Shown here: positions 17,460-26,115 of the stretch, piece by piece
How positions within the stretch are numbered: the first letter of the stretch is position 1
Layout of the letters: every line of letters begins with the position of its first letter
Assembly (NCBI RefSeq): GCF_946480305.1
Contig: NZ_CAMLJQ010000051.1
Span: 1 to 31,420 of the forward strand
DNA from: an uncultured Caldimonas sp.
GTDB lineage: Bacteria; Pseudomonadota; Gammaproteobacteria; Burkholderiales; Burkholderiaceae
DNA length: 31,420 nt
Direction of reading: 5' to 3'
The notes under the pieces: generated by a model
The model's input: only the letters and a program-made list of their open reading frames with translations
Told to the model about the DNA's origin: nothing
Database searches by the model: none
Position numbers and translations under genes: made by a program

Positions 17460-17465
17460 TAGAAT
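17460..17465 (+). promoter_or_regulatory. -10 element of trhO, 6 nt from the GTG start
   Basis: TAGAAT ends 6 bases before the GTG start at 17472. No Shine-Dalgarno lies in between. The expected -35 region (about 17437-17442) overlaps the dnaE -10. Confidence 0.5.
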
Positions 17466-17471
17466 TCCGCG

Positions 17472-18221
17472 GTGCACCACGTACTCAACATTTCCGCCTA
17501 CAAGTTCGTGACGATCGCCGACGGCGAGGCGTTGCGCGCAAGCATCCACTCACAGGCGGCCGAGCGCGGCCTCAAAGGCACCGTGCTGCTGGCAGAAGAA
17601 GGCATCAACCTGTTCCTCGCCGGCTCGGCCGAGGGCGTCCGGGGCTTCGTCGCCTGGCTGCAGCAGGACAGCCGCTTTTCCGATCTGGCGCCGAAGGAAA
17701 GCTGGTCCGACGAGGTGCCCTTCCGCAAGCTGCTCGTGAAGGTCAAGCGCGAGATCATCCGCATGAACCACCCGACGATCCGCCCGCACGCCGGGCGTGC
17801 TCCAGCCGTCGATGCGCGCACGCTGGCCCGCTGGCTCGAACAGGGACACGACGACGAGGGCCGCCCGGTGGTCACGCTGGACACCCGCAACGCCTTCGAG
17901 GTGGACTACGGCACCTTCGACGGCGCCATCGACTGGCGCATCAACAAGTTCAGCGAATTCCCGGAGGCCGTGCTGCAGCACCGGGACGAGCTGCAGGGCA
18001 AGACCGTCGTCAGCTTCTGCACCGGCGGCATCCGTTGCGAGAAGGCGGCCATCTTCATGCAGGAGGCGGGACTCGACCACGTCTACCAGCTCGAAGGCGG
18101 CATCCTCAAGTACTTCGAGGAAACGGGGGGGCCGCACTACCACGGCACCTGCTTCGTGTTCGACGAGCGCGAAGCCCTGGACCCGGGCCTCGAAGCCCGC
18201 CCCGCGGCTGTCAAGACTTGA
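17472..18221 (+). CDS. trhO: tRNA uridine(34) hydroxylase, rhodanese family
   Basis: The 249-residue protein belongs to the TrhO (YceA) family, which hydroxylates U34 of tRNA as the first step towards 5-(carboxy)methoxyuridine using prephenate-derived or O2-dependent chemistry (known in E. coli). An N-terminal ferredoxin-like domain has the family signature [31 protein letters not shown] follows. The C-terminal rhodanese domain starts at [20 protein letters not shown] and carries the loop C183-TGGIR-C189-[14 protein letters not shown] and [10 protein letters not shown] complete the family pattern. The GTG at 17472 is the only start that gives the normal N-terminus ([12 protein letters not shown]). 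The 3' end overlaps the convergent DUF599 gene by 11 bases. Confidence 0.93.
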   Translation: MHHVLNISAYKFVTIADGEALRASIHSQAAERGLKGTVLLAEEGINLFLAGSAEGVRGFVAWLQQDSRFSDLAPKESWSDEVPFRKLLVKVKREIIRMNHPTIRPHAGRAPAVDARTLARWLEQGHDDEGRPVVTLDTRNAFEVDYGTFDGAIDWRINKFSEFPEAVLQHRDELQGKTVVSFCTGGIRCEKAAIFMQEAGLDHVYQLEGGILKYFEETGGPHYHGTCFVFDEREALDPGLEARPAAVKT

Positions 18222-18921
18222 GGATCGCGAGCACCTCGGAGTGGAACTCGCGCTGGTACAGGATGTAGACGACCCCGGCGGTGCCCACCGCGAACCACAG
18301 CGGTGAGAAGAACCACGCAATCACGGCAAACGCCATGTAGTAGGCCCGCAAGCCGTCGTTGAACGTCTCGGCCGCCATGCCGACGATGCGCCCGGCGCGG
18401 TCGGCGAACTCTTCACGCGAAGCTTCTCCCCGCTCGAACACCCTGTAGTCCGGCGCGGAGGCCACCATCAGCGCACCGAAGGTGTATTGCCGCAACGACC
18501 ACGTGAAGCGGAAGAAGGCATACACGAACACGCCCAGCAGCAACAGCAGCTTGAGGTCGAACACCAGCGTCGACGTGCGCGCGGCGAACGGGATTTCCTT
18601 CACCAGTTCGGCCGCCTTGTCGGTGGTGCCGAGCAGGGCCAGCAGGCCACCGATGATCAGGATGGTGGTCGACGCGAAGAACGACGGGCTCGTCGACAGG
18701 TTCTGGATCACGATGCCGTCGACCACGCGCACGTCCCGGCCCGTCGTCTGCACCATCCACAACCGCCGGTACTGGTTGGTCACGGCGAGCAATGACATCG
18801 ACGACGCGGAGCGCTTGCGTGCGAACAGCGCGTAGCCGACCCAGCCGGTGAAGAACCAGGCGAGCGCGAGCCAGTCGATCCACGGCAGCAGCGTCAGGAT
18901 ACGGAGTTCGGTGGCGTCCAT
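18211..18921 (-). CDS. DUF599 family membrane protein
   Basis: The 236-residue integral membrane protein is of unknown function. Membrane segments lie at about residues 9-32 ([23 protein letters not shown]), 80-98 ([17 protein letters not shown]), 120-140 ([19 protein letters not shown]) and 195-222 ([25 protein letters not shown]). The [20 protein letters not shown] segment and the [24 protein letters not shown] stretch are typical of DUF599 proteins. I chose the ATG at 18921 over a GTG three codons earlier. TACAGT, preceded by TGC (extended -10 form), ends 7 bases before this ATG and no Shine-Dalgarno is present. It lies 40 bases downstream of the pirin gene on the same strand and overlaps trhO tail to tail by 11 bases. 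Confidence 0.85.
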   Translation of the reverse strand: MDATELRILTLLPWIDWLALAWFFTGWVGYALFARKRSASSMSLLAVTNQYRRLWMVQTTGRDVRVVDGIVIQNLSTSPSFFASTTILIIGGLLALLGTTDKAAELVKEIPFAARTSTLVFDLKLLLLLGVFVYAFFRFTWSLRQYTFGALMVASAPDYRVFERGEASREEFADRAGRIVGMAAETFNDGLRAYYMAFAVIAWFFSPLWFAVGTAGVVYILYQREFHSEVLAILKS

Positions 18922-18928
18922 GGCCGGC

Positions 18929-18937
18929 ACTGTAGCA
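18929..18937 (-). promoter_or_regulatory. Extended -10 element for the DUF599 gene
   Basis: On the minus strand TGC-TACAGT matches an extended -10 (TGn followed by a TAnnnT hexamer). It ends 7 bases before the ATG at 18921. No -35 is recognisable, which an extended -10 can tolerate. Confidence 0.45.
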
Positions 18938-18961
18938 AGTGCAGCGCCGGCCCGGCCATGC

Positions 18962-19663
18962 TCACGGTTCGAGGTCGAAGACGATCACTTCGGCATCGCG
19001 GCCACCATCAACCCGCACGGTCGACTCGCCCGCGAGCTTGAGCGCATCGCCCGCAGACAACGCGTGCCCGTTGACCGTGACCTCGCCGCGGGCCACGTGC
19101 ACGTAGCCCTTGCGCCGAGGATCGAGCGCGAGTTCCGCCGTCTCGTCACCGTCGAACAGGCCCACGTACATCGACGCGTCGGCATGCAACGTGACGGAGC
19201 CTTCACGACCGTCGGGCGACGCCACCAGACGCAACCTGCCCCGCTTGTCGGCCGCCGGGAAGTTCTTCTGTTCGTAGCCCGGGGTGATGCCCTGCGCATT
19301 CGGCAGGATCCAGATCTGCAGGAAGTGCGTGGTCTGCTGCGGCGCGTGGTTGTACTCGCTGTGCAGGATGCCGCGACCGGCGCTCATGCGCTGCACGTCG
19401 CCCGGCTGGATGGCAGCGCCGTTGCCGATCGAATCCTTGTGCGCGAGTTCGCCTTCGAGCACGTACGAAATGATCTCCATGTCGCGATGGCCGTGCGTGC
19501 CGAAGCCGGTGCCCGGCGCGATGCGGTCTTCATTGATGACGCGCAGGTTGCCCCAGCCCATGTGGGCCGGGTCGTGGTAATCGGCAAACGAGAAGCTGTG
19601 GTGGCTGTCGAGCCAGCCGTGGTTGGCGTGGCCTCGTTCGATGGATCGGCGCAGCGTGATCAT
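18962..19663 (-). CDS. Pirin family protein (YhhW-type bicupin)
   Basis: The 233-residue protein is a bacterial pirin with two cupin domains. The N-terminal cupin has the complete metal site: H57 and H59 in FGTHGHRDMEIISYVLEGEL, then H101 and E103 in GRGILHSEYNH. E. coli YhhW, with the same spacing, has quercetin 2,3-dioxygenase activity in vitro; the physiological substrate is unknown. The N-terminus HGWLDSHHSFSFADYHDP is a family hallmark. The ATG at 19663 is preceded by AAGGA. A LysR regulator is divergent, as for E. coli yhaK/yhaJ, so control by that regulator is likely (inference). The DUF599 gene follows on the same strand. Confidence 0.93.
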   Translation of the reverse strand: MITLRRSIERGHANHGWLDSHHSFSFADYHDPAHMGWGNLRVINEDRIAPGTGFGTHGHRDMEIISYVLEGELAHKDSIGNGAAIQPGDVQRMSAGRGILHSEYNHAPQQTTHFLQIWILPNAQGITPGYEQKNFPAADKRGRLRLVASPDGREGSVTLHADASMYVGLFDGDETAELALDPRRKGYVHVARGEVTVNGHALSAGDALKLAGESTVRVDGGRDAEVIVFDLEP

Positions 19664-19680
19664 GGCGTTCGTCCTTACGT

Positions 19681-19750
19681 GATGTGCTGGACCTCATCTT
19701 GGCGCCGAAGGCCTGCGCGGCGGGGCAGCAGTCTTGATGGCATCATTCAA
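19681..19750. promoter_or_regulatory. Candidate LysR operator sites in the pirin/LysR intergenic region
   Basis: A perfect palindrome TGATG-G-CATCA (19735-19745) lies inside TTGA-9 bases-TCAA (19734-19750). A related GATG-10 bases-CATC occurs at 19681-19698. Both share the GATG/CATC arms. Interrupted dyads of this size between divergent genes are typical LysR-type binding sites; identity is inferred from location and symmetry only. Confidence 0.4.
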
Positions 19751-19761
19751 ACCCCTTGAAC

Positions 19762-20754
19762 ATGACCGAGCGCCGCAACGTCCTCACCCCTGAAGCCCTC
19801 GCGATGATGGATGCCATCGCGCGCACGGGCAGCTTCGCCGCTGCGGCTCGTGAGCTCGGCAAGGTGCCGTCGGCGCTGACCTACAGCGTGCGGCAGCTCG
19901 AAGACGCACTCGACGTGCTGCTGTTCGACCGCCGCTCCCGGCAGGCCAAGCTCACGGCGGCCGGCGAGGAGTTGGTGCACGAAGGCCGCCGCCTGTTGCA
20001 GGAGATGGATGCCGTCGCCAACCGGGTCAAGCGGGTCGCCTCCGGCTGGGAAACGCAACTCAGCATCGCGGTCGACAGCATCCTGTCCAGCCTGACTGTG
20101 TTCGAGTTGTGCGAGGCCTTCTACGCGCTCAACCCGCCGCAGGGTCCCGGCACGCGCTTGCGCCTGCGCTCCGAGGTGCTGGCGGGCACGTGGGAGGCGC
20201 TGGTCAGCGGCGTGGCCGACCTCGCGATCGGCATCTCCGGGGAGCACAACCCGCCGGCGGGCATCAAGATGGAGCCGCTCGGCGAACTGCACATGGTGTA
20301 TGTGGTGGCACCACACCACCCGCTCGCGTCGCGGCCCGAGCCGCTGACCGACGCCGACCTGGTGCACCACCGAGCGGTGGCCGTCGCCGATTCGGCCCAG
20401 AGACTGACGCCTCTAACCGTGAACCTGCTGCCCGGACAGGACGTGCTCACCGTGCCCAGTGTCGCCTCCAAGCTCGAAGCGGTGTTGCGCGGGCTCGGTG
20501 GCGGCTTCCTGCCGGAAAGCCTGGTGCACGACCATGTGCAGGTCGGTCGGCTGGTGAAGAAGGACGTGACCCGCGCCCGGCAGGTCGGGCGCCTGTACTA
20601 CGCATGGCGCACCAGCCCCGAAGGCGGCGGCGGACGATCCCGCGCCAGGCTGGGCCTCGCGCTGCAGTGGTGGCTGGAGCAGTTGGACCGGCCAGCGACC
20701 CGGACCGCATTGCTGCAACGCCACAGCGGCTGGCAGCCCGGCCTGCTCGGGTAG
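19762..20754 (+). CDS. LysR family transcriptional regulator
   Basis: The 330-residue protein starts with a winged helix-turn-helix: [61 protein letters not shown] (given in overlapping form across residues 12-72, with the HTH at about 24-45). The periplasmic-binding-protein-like effector domain starts near residue 94 with [12 protein letters not shown]. It includes the segment [25 protein letters not shown]. Sequence resembles the YhaJ group. I chose the ATG at 19762 over a TTG two codons earlier. It is divergent from the pirin gene with palindromes in the shared 98-base spacer, so it is probably the regulator of pirin and of itself. gluQRS starts 13 bases after its stop and may be cotranscribed. 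Confidence 0.93.
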   Translation: MTERRNVLTPEALAMMDAIARTGSFAAAARELGKVPSALTYSVRQLEDALDVLLFDRRSRQAKLTAAGEELVHEGRRLLQEMDAVANRVKRVASGWETQLSIAVDSILSSLTVFELCEAFYALNPPQGPGTRLRLRSEVLAGTWEALVSGVADLAIGISGEHNPPAGIKMEPLGELHMVYVVAPHHPLASRPEPLTDADLVHHRAVAVADSAQRLTPLTVNLLPGQDVLTVPSVASKLEAVLRGLGGGFLPESLVHDHVQVGRLVKKDVTRARQVGRLYYAWRTSPEGGGGRSRARLGLALQWWLEQLDRPATRTALLQRHSGWQPGLLG

Positions 20755-20767
20755 CGGCCCGCCACGC

Positions 20768-21688
20768 ATGAGCCGTTACACGGGTCGCTACACAGGCCGA
20801 TTCGCGCCGTCCCCGACCGGGCCGCTGCACGCCGGCTCGTTGGTGGCCGCGCTTGCCAGCTGGTTCGACGCCCGGGCGCACGGCGGTCGTTGGCTCGTGC
20901 GCATCGAAGATGTCGATCGCCCGCGTTGTGTGCCGGGGGCGGACCAGATGATCCTGCAGCAACTCGCCGCCTGCGGGTTGTTGCCTGACGAACCGCCAGC
21001 CTGGCAGTCGCAACGCTCGGCTCTGTACGCGACGGCGCTCGAGCGTCTCGTCGCGGCCGGATGGGCCTACCCTTGCGGCTGCTCGCGCAAGGACATCGCC
21101 GACGCGCTTGCGGCGCAACATCACGCCAAGCCCCGCCACGGCGAGCTGGTCTATCCCGGCACCTGCCGCGGCGGCTTGCATGGCAAACCGGCACGAGCGG
21201 TCAGGCTGTTGACGGCACAGCGCACCGCGCAAGGCTGGGCTGCGGTGCACATCGACTGGTCCGACCGCCGGCTGGGCCCGCAGCACCAGGATCTGCAGGC
21301 CGAGGTCGGCGACTTCGTGCTCCGGCGGGCCGACGGCTACTGGGCCTACCAATTGGCCGTGGTGGTCGACGATGCGCAGCAGGGCGTGACGGACGTCGTG
21401 CGTGGTGAAGACCTCGCCGACAACACCGCGCGACAGATCCATCTGCAGCAGCAGCTCGGCCTGCCCGCCCTGCGCTACCTGCACACGCCGCTGGTGCTTG
21501 GCGCAAACGGCGAGAAGCTGTCGAAGCAAAACGGCGCGGCGCCGCTCGACACTGGCGACCCACTGGCGGCCGTGAAGCAGGCGGCCGCCGTGCTCGGGCT
21601 GGCGCTCACGGCGTCGGAGCTGCCTGCCGCGCTGGCGGAAGGCGTGCAGCGCTGGTCGCAGCGCTACCCGCTGCCCGCCACGGGTTGA
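20768..21688 (+). CDS. gluQRS: Glutamyl-Q tRNA(Asp) synthetase
   Basis: The 306-residue protein is a class I glutamyl-tRNA synthetase catalytic core without anticodon-binding domain. GluQRS activates glutamate and attaches it to the queuosine base at position 34 of tRNA(Asp). The N-terminus [16 protein letters not shown] carries the HIGH-like HAGS (21-24). KLSKQ in [10 protein letters not shown] is the KMSKS-like loop. A zinc site is visible as C103, C105, Y129 and C133 (YPCGC and YPGTC). [10 protein letters not shown] and [23 protein letters not shown] are typical. The length agrees with the family (about 300). It follows the LysR gene by 13 bases. In many gammaproteobacteria gluQRS follows dksA; that context is absent here. 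Confidence 0.95.
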   Translation: MSRYTGRYTGRFAPSPTGPLHAGSLVAALASWFDARAHGGRWLVRIEDVDRPRCVPGADQMILQQLAACGLLPDEPPAWQSQRSALYATALERLVAAGWAYPCGCSRKDIADALAAQHHAKPRHGELVYPGTCRGGLHGKPARAVRLLTAQRTAQGWAAVHIDWSDRRLGPQHQDLQAEVGDFVLRRADGYWAYQLAVVVDDAQQGVTDVVRGEDLADNTARQIHLQQQLGLPALRYLHTPLVLGANGEKLSKQNGAAPLDTGDPLAAVKQAAAVLGLALTASELPAALAEGVQRWSQRYPLPATG

Positions 21689-21751
21689 GCCTGCCGGCAT
21701 CGCGAGCCGATACCTCGCGTTCCCCCTCGGCTGCGCCGTGCGTGCGGTGCC

Positions 21752-21757
21752 TACAAT
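21752..21757 (+). promoter_or_regulatory. -10-like element of the DUF2339-DUF3999 operon
   Basis: TACAAT lies 45 bases before the ATG at 21803, giving a leader of about 39 bases with a strong Shine-Dalgarno (GGGAGGGG, 21791-21798). The -35 is not clear. Confidence 0.4.
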
Positions 21758-21802
21758 CCGCCGCAGACCCGGCTCACACAACCACACAGAGGGAGGGGCT
21801 TC

Positions 21803-24640
21803 ATGTCTTGGATCGGACTGGTCGTCGGACTCGCGCTTGCCTGGGTCTTGTCGGAATGGTTTGGCTCCGGCGGCGGCCTCGTGGTGCTGGGCGGGCTGAT
21901 GGGCGTGTTGATCGCCCGGCTGTTCCATCGCGTGGGCCTGCTGGAGTCGCAGCTCGCGCAGTTGCAGCAGCGCGCGCAGGCCGTGCCCCCGGTGCAGGCC
22001 GTGCGCACACCGGTCGAACCCGCCGCCCCCGCCCAGGCTGAACCACCTGCGGCAGCGCCTGAGCTGGCGCAACCCGAGATCGAGCCCGACCCCGACTTCG
22101 CCGACTGGCAGGAGGTGCAGCCCGCGCCAGCGCCTGCTCCTGCTGCGCCGCCGCGGGCCGTCGCGCCGCCGCCCTCCCCCGTGATGGAACCCGACGAGCG
22201 CTCCGTACACGTCACCACGTCGCTCGGGCAATCCATACTGGCGTGGTTCCGCGGCGGCAACACCATCGTTCGTGTCGGCGTGCTGATCCTGTTCCTCGGC
22301 GTGGCCTTCCTGCTGCGCTACGCGGCCGAACACGCGCTGCTGCCGATCGAGCTGCGGCTGGCCGGTGTGGCGTTGGGCGGCGTTGCGCTCACCGTGATCG
22401 GCTGGCGGCTGCGCGAAAAGCGCCGCGGCTACGGCCTCACCCTGCAGGGTGCCGGTGTGGCCATCCTCTACCTGACGATCTTTGCCGCCTTCCGGCTCTA
22501 CGGGCTGGTGCCCGCCGGCTTCGCGTTCGCGCTGCTGGCCGCCCTGTCGGCCGTCGCCGCCTTGCTCGCAGTGGTGCAGAACGCCTTGCCACTGGCAGTG
22601 CTCGGCTTTTCCGGCGGTTTCCTGGCACCCGTGTTCGCCTCCACCGGGCAGGGCAGTCACGTGGCCCTGTTCAGCTACTACCTGGTGCTGAACCTGGCCA
22701 TCGCCTGGATCGCCTCGCGTCAGACCTGGAAGCTGCTGAACCTGGTCGGCTTCTTCTTCACGTTCACCATCGCCAGCCTCTGGGGCGCGCGCTCGTGGCA
22801 GCCGGAGTACTTCGCGACCACCGAGCCGTTCCTGATCGCGCATTTCCTGCTCTACCTGTTCATCTCGGTGCAATACAGCCGGCAACTGGTCAGCACGCAG
22901 GCGCCGCCCGGCCTGCCGTATGTCGACGGCGGCCTGCTGTTCGGCCTGCCCATCGTCGCCTTCGGCCTGCAGGCCGCCCTCGTGAAGGACATGCCCTATG
23001 CGCTGGCCGTCTCCAGTGCCGTGCTGTCGGGCATTTACCTGCTGCTGGGACGCTGGCTGTGGCAGCGCAGCGGGCACCAGTTGCGCCTGTTGATCGAAGG
23101 CCTGCTGGCGCTCGGCGTGGTGTTCCTGGCGCTCGTCACGCCGCTGGCGCTCGACGAGCAATGGACCAGTGCCGCGTGGGCGGTGCAAGGCGTCGGCATC
23201 GTGTGGATCGGCCTGCGCCAGCGCCGCGTCTGGGCCACCGCGATGGGCCTGTTGCTGCAGTGGGCAGCGGCCGGCATCTACTGGGACACCTACATGCGCG
23301 CCGAAGACGCGTTGCTGTTCCTCAACGCCTCGTTGCTGTCCGCCCTGTTGCTGGGCGGCTCGGCGCTGGTGTCGGCCAAACTGCTGCGGGTCCGTGCCGG
23401 TCAGCCGGACAGTCCCGACCAGCCGGCCTGGAATCGCATGCAATCGGAGCAGGGGTGGCTGGCTGCGCATTGGTTCATGCTGGGCCTCGGACTGCTGCAG
23501 GCGCTGGCCGGCCTGTGGGGCGAGCTTGAAGTGGCGCCTTGGGCACCGCTGGACGACGCATGGCGCGCCGTGCTGATGCTGCTCGGTACCGCACTGCTGC
23601 TCGAACTGCTGCACGCGCGCCTGGCATGGCCCGAATTGCGGCTGCCCGCCCGCGTGCTGTGGCTGCTCGCGGCCGCCTGCTCCGCCGGGGCCGTGCTGGA
23701 GGCCTTGTTCAGCGTGTCGCGCCAGTGGAATCGCTACACCAGCGGCTACGGCTGGGTCGAGCTGGTCGGGGTGATCGGTGGCGGCCTGTGGCTGCTGCGC
23801 CGGCTGCGCGCTCCGGCCGGCTGGCTGCAACGCGCCCTGGGTCTCGAACATGCCGTGCTCGCCTGGTACGCGATGCTGCAAGGCGCCGTGCTGTTGCATG
23901 CGGTGGCAGCGCAAGCCATCGGCCGGCACGAGGCCTGGACGGCCCTCGCCCCCATCGTGCTGCCCACGGTGGTGGCGTGGTGGGTGCTCGCGACCATGGC
24001 CCGCGGCACATGGCCGGCCGCCGAGCATCCGACCGCCTACCGGCGCGCGGTGCTGCTGCCCTGGGTCGTGATGCTGCTGCTGTGGAGCACCGTCATCAAC
24101 ACCTTCAGCGATGCCGGCATGGCCCCGCTGCCCTATCTGCCGCTCATCAACCCGGTCGATCTGGGCCATGCACTGGCCGTGCTGTTCGGCATCCGCCTGT
24201 GGCAGGCCGCGCGCGGCACCGCGGCACGTTGGAAGAAGCCGATCGCCGTGCTCTCGCTCGCCGCAGGGTTCTGGTGGCTCAACTCGGTGCTGGTGCGCAG
24301 CCTGCATCATTGGGCCGACACCCCGATGTGGCAGGACGGCGCCCTCGACAGCGGGATCGTGCAGGTCGGTCTGACGATCCTGTGGACGATCACGGCGCTG
24401 GTGGCGATGCTGTGGGCCACGCGCCGCGCCGGCCCGGAGCATGCCCGCAAGGTGTGGCTGGCGGGCGCAGTGTTGCTCGGGGCCGTGGTGCTCAAGCTGT
24501 TCTTCGTCGATCTGTCCAACCTGGGCACGTTGCAGCGCATCGTGTCCTTCCTCGGGGTGGGTCTGCTGATGCTGGTGATCGGCTATGTTTCACCGCTGCC
24601 GCCGGCTGCCACCACCACCTCCTCGGAGCCACGCCCATGA
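21803..24640 (+). CDS. DUF2339 polytopic membrane protein
   Basis: The 945-residue protein is almost entirely membrane-embedded. An N-terminal helix (MSWIGLVVGLALAWVLSEWF) and a second hydrophobic stretch are followed by a short coiled segment (LLESQLAQLQQRAQ). A Pro/Ala/Glu-rich cytoplasmic linker spans about residues 68-135. A long series of more than 20 hydrophobic helices begins with FRGGNTIVRVGVLILFLGVAFLLRYAAEHALLP, the DUF2339 hallmark. Family function is unknown; topology suggests a transporter- or polymerase-like envelope protein (inference). The start is fixed by GGGAGGGG 4 bases upstream. The stop overlaps the start of the DUF3999 gene (ATGA), so translation is coupled. The two families often occur together, suggesting a complex. 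Confidence 0.9.
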   Translation: MSWIGLVVGLALAWVLSEWFGSGGGLVVLGGLMGVLIARLFHRVGLLESQLAQLQQRAQAVPPVQAVRTPVEPAAPAQAEPPAAAPELAQPEIEPDPDFADWQEVQPAPAPAPAAPPRAVAPPPSPVMEPDERSVHVTTSLGQSILAWFRGGNTIVRVGVLILFLGVAFLLRYAAEHALLPIELRLAGVALGGVALTVIGWRLREKRRGYGLTLQGAGVAILYLTIFAAFRLYGLVPAGFAFALLAALSAVAALLAVVQNALPLAVLGFSGGFLAPVFASTGQGSHVALFSYYLVLNLAIAWIASRQTWKLLNLVGFFFTFTIASLWGARSWQPEYFATTEPFLIAHFLLYLFISVQYSRQLVSTQAPPGLPYVDGGLLFGLPIVAFGLQAALVKDMPYALAVSSAVLSGIYLLLGRWLWQRSGHQLRLLIEGLLALGVVFLALVTPLALDEQWTSAAWAVQGVGIVWIGLRQRRVWATAMGLLLQWAAAGIYWDTYMRAEDALLFLNASLLSALLLGGSALVSAKLLRVRAGQPDSPDQPAWNRMQSEQGWLAAHWFMLGLGLLQALAGLWGELEVAPWAPLDDAWRAVLMLLGTALLLELLHARLAWPELRLPARVLWLLAAACSAGAVLEALFSVSRQWNRYTSGYGWVELVGVIGGGLWLLRRLRAPAGWLQRALGLEHAVLAWYAMLQGAVLLHAVAAQAIGRHEAWTALAPIVLPTVVAWWVLATMARGTWPAAEHPTAYRRAVLLPWVVMLLLWSTVINTFSDAGMAPLPYLPLINPVDLGHALAVLFGIRLWQAARGTAARWKKPIAVLSLAAGFWWLNSVLVRSLHHWADTPMWQDGALDSGIVQVGLTILWTITALVAMLWATRRAGPEHARKVWLAGAVLLGAVVLKLFFVDLSNLGTLQRIVSFLGVGLLMLVIGYVSPLPPAATTTSSEPRP

Positions 24641-26061
24641 AGTCCCTGTCCCTTGTCGGCGCGCTGATGCTGGCTGCGACGCTTTCCTGCAAGGCGCAAT
24701 CCGGCGGTGCGGAGTTCGCTGCGCAGGCGCCTGTTCAATTGCAGTCCAACGACGGGCTGCAGCGCATCGTGCTGCCGCTCGCCGTGCTGCAGCAATCGCA
24801 GCGGCAGGACCTGGCCGACGTGCGCGTCGTCGACGCGCAGGGCGTTGCGTTGCCCATGGCCTGGGCTGCGATGCCGCCCGCGCAGTCGTCGACGCGGCTG
24901 CTGGCGCTGCCGCGCTTCGCGTGGCCGGCGGTTACCGCGACGGGCCCTGCCGGCGCACCGGTGAAGGTCCAGGTGAATGCGGAAGGTGCGGTGGTGCGCA
25001 TTGAAACGCGCTCAACCGCGCACGCGGCCGCTTCGGCGACACCGGCGCAATGGCTGCTCGACCTGAGCCAGGCGCCGCACCGCCAGCCCGGCAGCGACGA
25101 AAGGCCCGTCGCGCTCCAAGTCGACTGGCACGCTCCCGCCGAGGGTGCCACCGTGCAGGCAGAACTGGAGGCGAGCGACGACCTGCAGACGTGGCGCCAC
25201 GTCGCGCAGGCCGCGCTGCTCGACGCACCCGGCATCGGCAGCGCCACCTCGGAGCGCATCACGGTCCGGCAACTCGACCTGCCCGCCACGGCAGCCCAGG
25301 CGAAGTACCTGAGGCTGAAGCTGGAGCCTGCCGTCACGGTGCGACAGGTGGAGGTGGAACTGGTTCGCACGGCCCAGGTGAGGACGCTCGAAGCGCTCGA
25401 TGCACGCTTCGAACCCGCCCCTGGTGCCGATGGCCGCGTGCGGGAATGGACGCTCGACCTGCACGGTCCGGTGCCGCTGCGTCGTCTGCAACTGCAGTTG
25501 CCGCAACGCAACACGGTGGCCGCATTCCAGCTCGAACGGCGAGCCGACACGCGCGAGCCCTGGCATCCCGTGCAGGCGTTCACCAGCTACCGCCTCGTGC
25601 GCGACGGGCAGGAACTGGCCTCGCCTGCACTCGACATCCAGGCACCGCCCGCGCGGTATTGGCGGCTGAGGCTGGCGGCGCGCAGTGTGGACATCGGTGC
25701 CGAGGCATTGCCCGCGACCGTGCACTGGCAGCCCCCGCAACTCGTGTTTGCAGCCCGCGGAGACGGCCCCTTCGCGCTGCGTGTCGGTGCGGCAAAGGCC
25801 GCCGCACAGGACGTGAACCCCAGCCAATTGATTCCCGGCTATCGCGCCGGCGATGAATTCAAGCTGCCGGCAGCCTTGCTCGGCGAGGTCCGCGCCATCG
25901 AGGCACCGGTCTTGAGCGCCGGTGAGCGGCTCGCACGCAGCACGCCGGCCGAGCGCCGCCGCTGGGCGCTGTGGGCGGTGCTGGTCGTGGCCGTGGCGCT
26001 GCTCGCCTGGCTGGCACGGCGATTGATGCGCGACATGGGCGACCAGCAGCCGCCCGTCTGA
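24637..26061 (+). CDS. DUF3999 exported membrane-anchored protein
   Basis: The 474-residue protein has an N-terminal signal sequence (MKSLSLVGALMLAATLSCKA); C18 is not in a good lipobox, so signal peptidase I cleavage after A20 is more likely. The body is beta-rich with Asp/Arg/Leu strands (LRRLQLQLPQRNTVAAFQLERRADTREPW), consistent with F5/8-type or jelly-roll sandwich domains in the periplasm. A C-terminal membrane helix (WALWAVLVVAVALLAWLARRLM, about 447-468) anchors it. This is the DUF3999 layout. The ATG at 24637 overlaps the DUF2339 stop by 4 bases. The frame is open upstream to 23539, but that part lies inside the DUF2339 gene. Function is unknown; it probably works with the upstream protein. 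Confidence 0.88.
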   Translation: MKSLSLVGALMLAATLSCKAQSGGAEFAAQAPVQLQSNDGLQRIVLPLAVLQQSQRQDLADVRVVDAQGVALPMAWAAMPPAQSSTRLLALPRFAWPAVTATGPAGAPVKVQVNAEGAVVRIETRSTAHAAASATPAQWLLDLSQAPHRQPGSDERPVALQVDWHAPAEGATVQAELEASDDLQTWRHVAQAALLDAPGIGSATSERITVRQLDLPATAAQAKYLRLKLEPAVTVRQVEVELVRTAQVRTLEALDARFEPAPGADGRVREWTLDLHGPVPLRRLQLQLPQRNTVAAFQLERRADTREPWHPVQAFTSYRLVRDGQELASPALDIQAPPARYWRLRLAARSVDIGAEALPATVHWQPPQLVFAARGDGPFALRVGAAKAAAQDVNPSQLIPGYRAGDEFKLPAALLGEVRAIEAPVLSAGERLARSTPAERRRWALWAVLVVAVALLAWLARRLMRDMGDQQPPV

Positions 26062-26080
26062 AGCCGTTGCCGTTACCGTC

Positions 26081-26104
26081 GCCCCGGTCGCCAACATGCG
26101 GGGC
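26081..26104. terminator. Possible weak terminator between convergent DUF3999 and orn genes
   Basis: GCCCCG (26081-26086), a 12-base loop and CGGGGC (26099-26104) form a 6-bp stem with a poor T-tract (TTGCCTTT) on the plus strand. It lies in the 54-base convergent gap. Confidence 0.3.
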
Positions 26105-26115
26105 GGGCCTTGCCT

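Noticed and set aside
13961..18268. Open frame of 1435 codons antisense to dnaE and running on into trhO
   Set aside because: It is a mirror of GC-rich coding DNA: codon composition is the reverse-strand shadow of dnaE, with no domain, and it overlaps two certain genes.
20447..24442. Open frame of 1331 codons antisense to the LysR, gluQRS and DUF2339 genes
   Set aside because: It is rich in Gln, Arg, His and Gly as expected for antisense of Leu/Ala/Val-rich coding DNA. No motif is visible and three real genes lie on the other strand.
23539..24636. Upstream part of the 840-codon frame that contains the DUF3999 gene
   Set aside because: It lies inside the DUF2339 gene, is Arg/Ala rich, and the DUF3999 signal peptide begins at 24637 with a 4-base coupling overlap.
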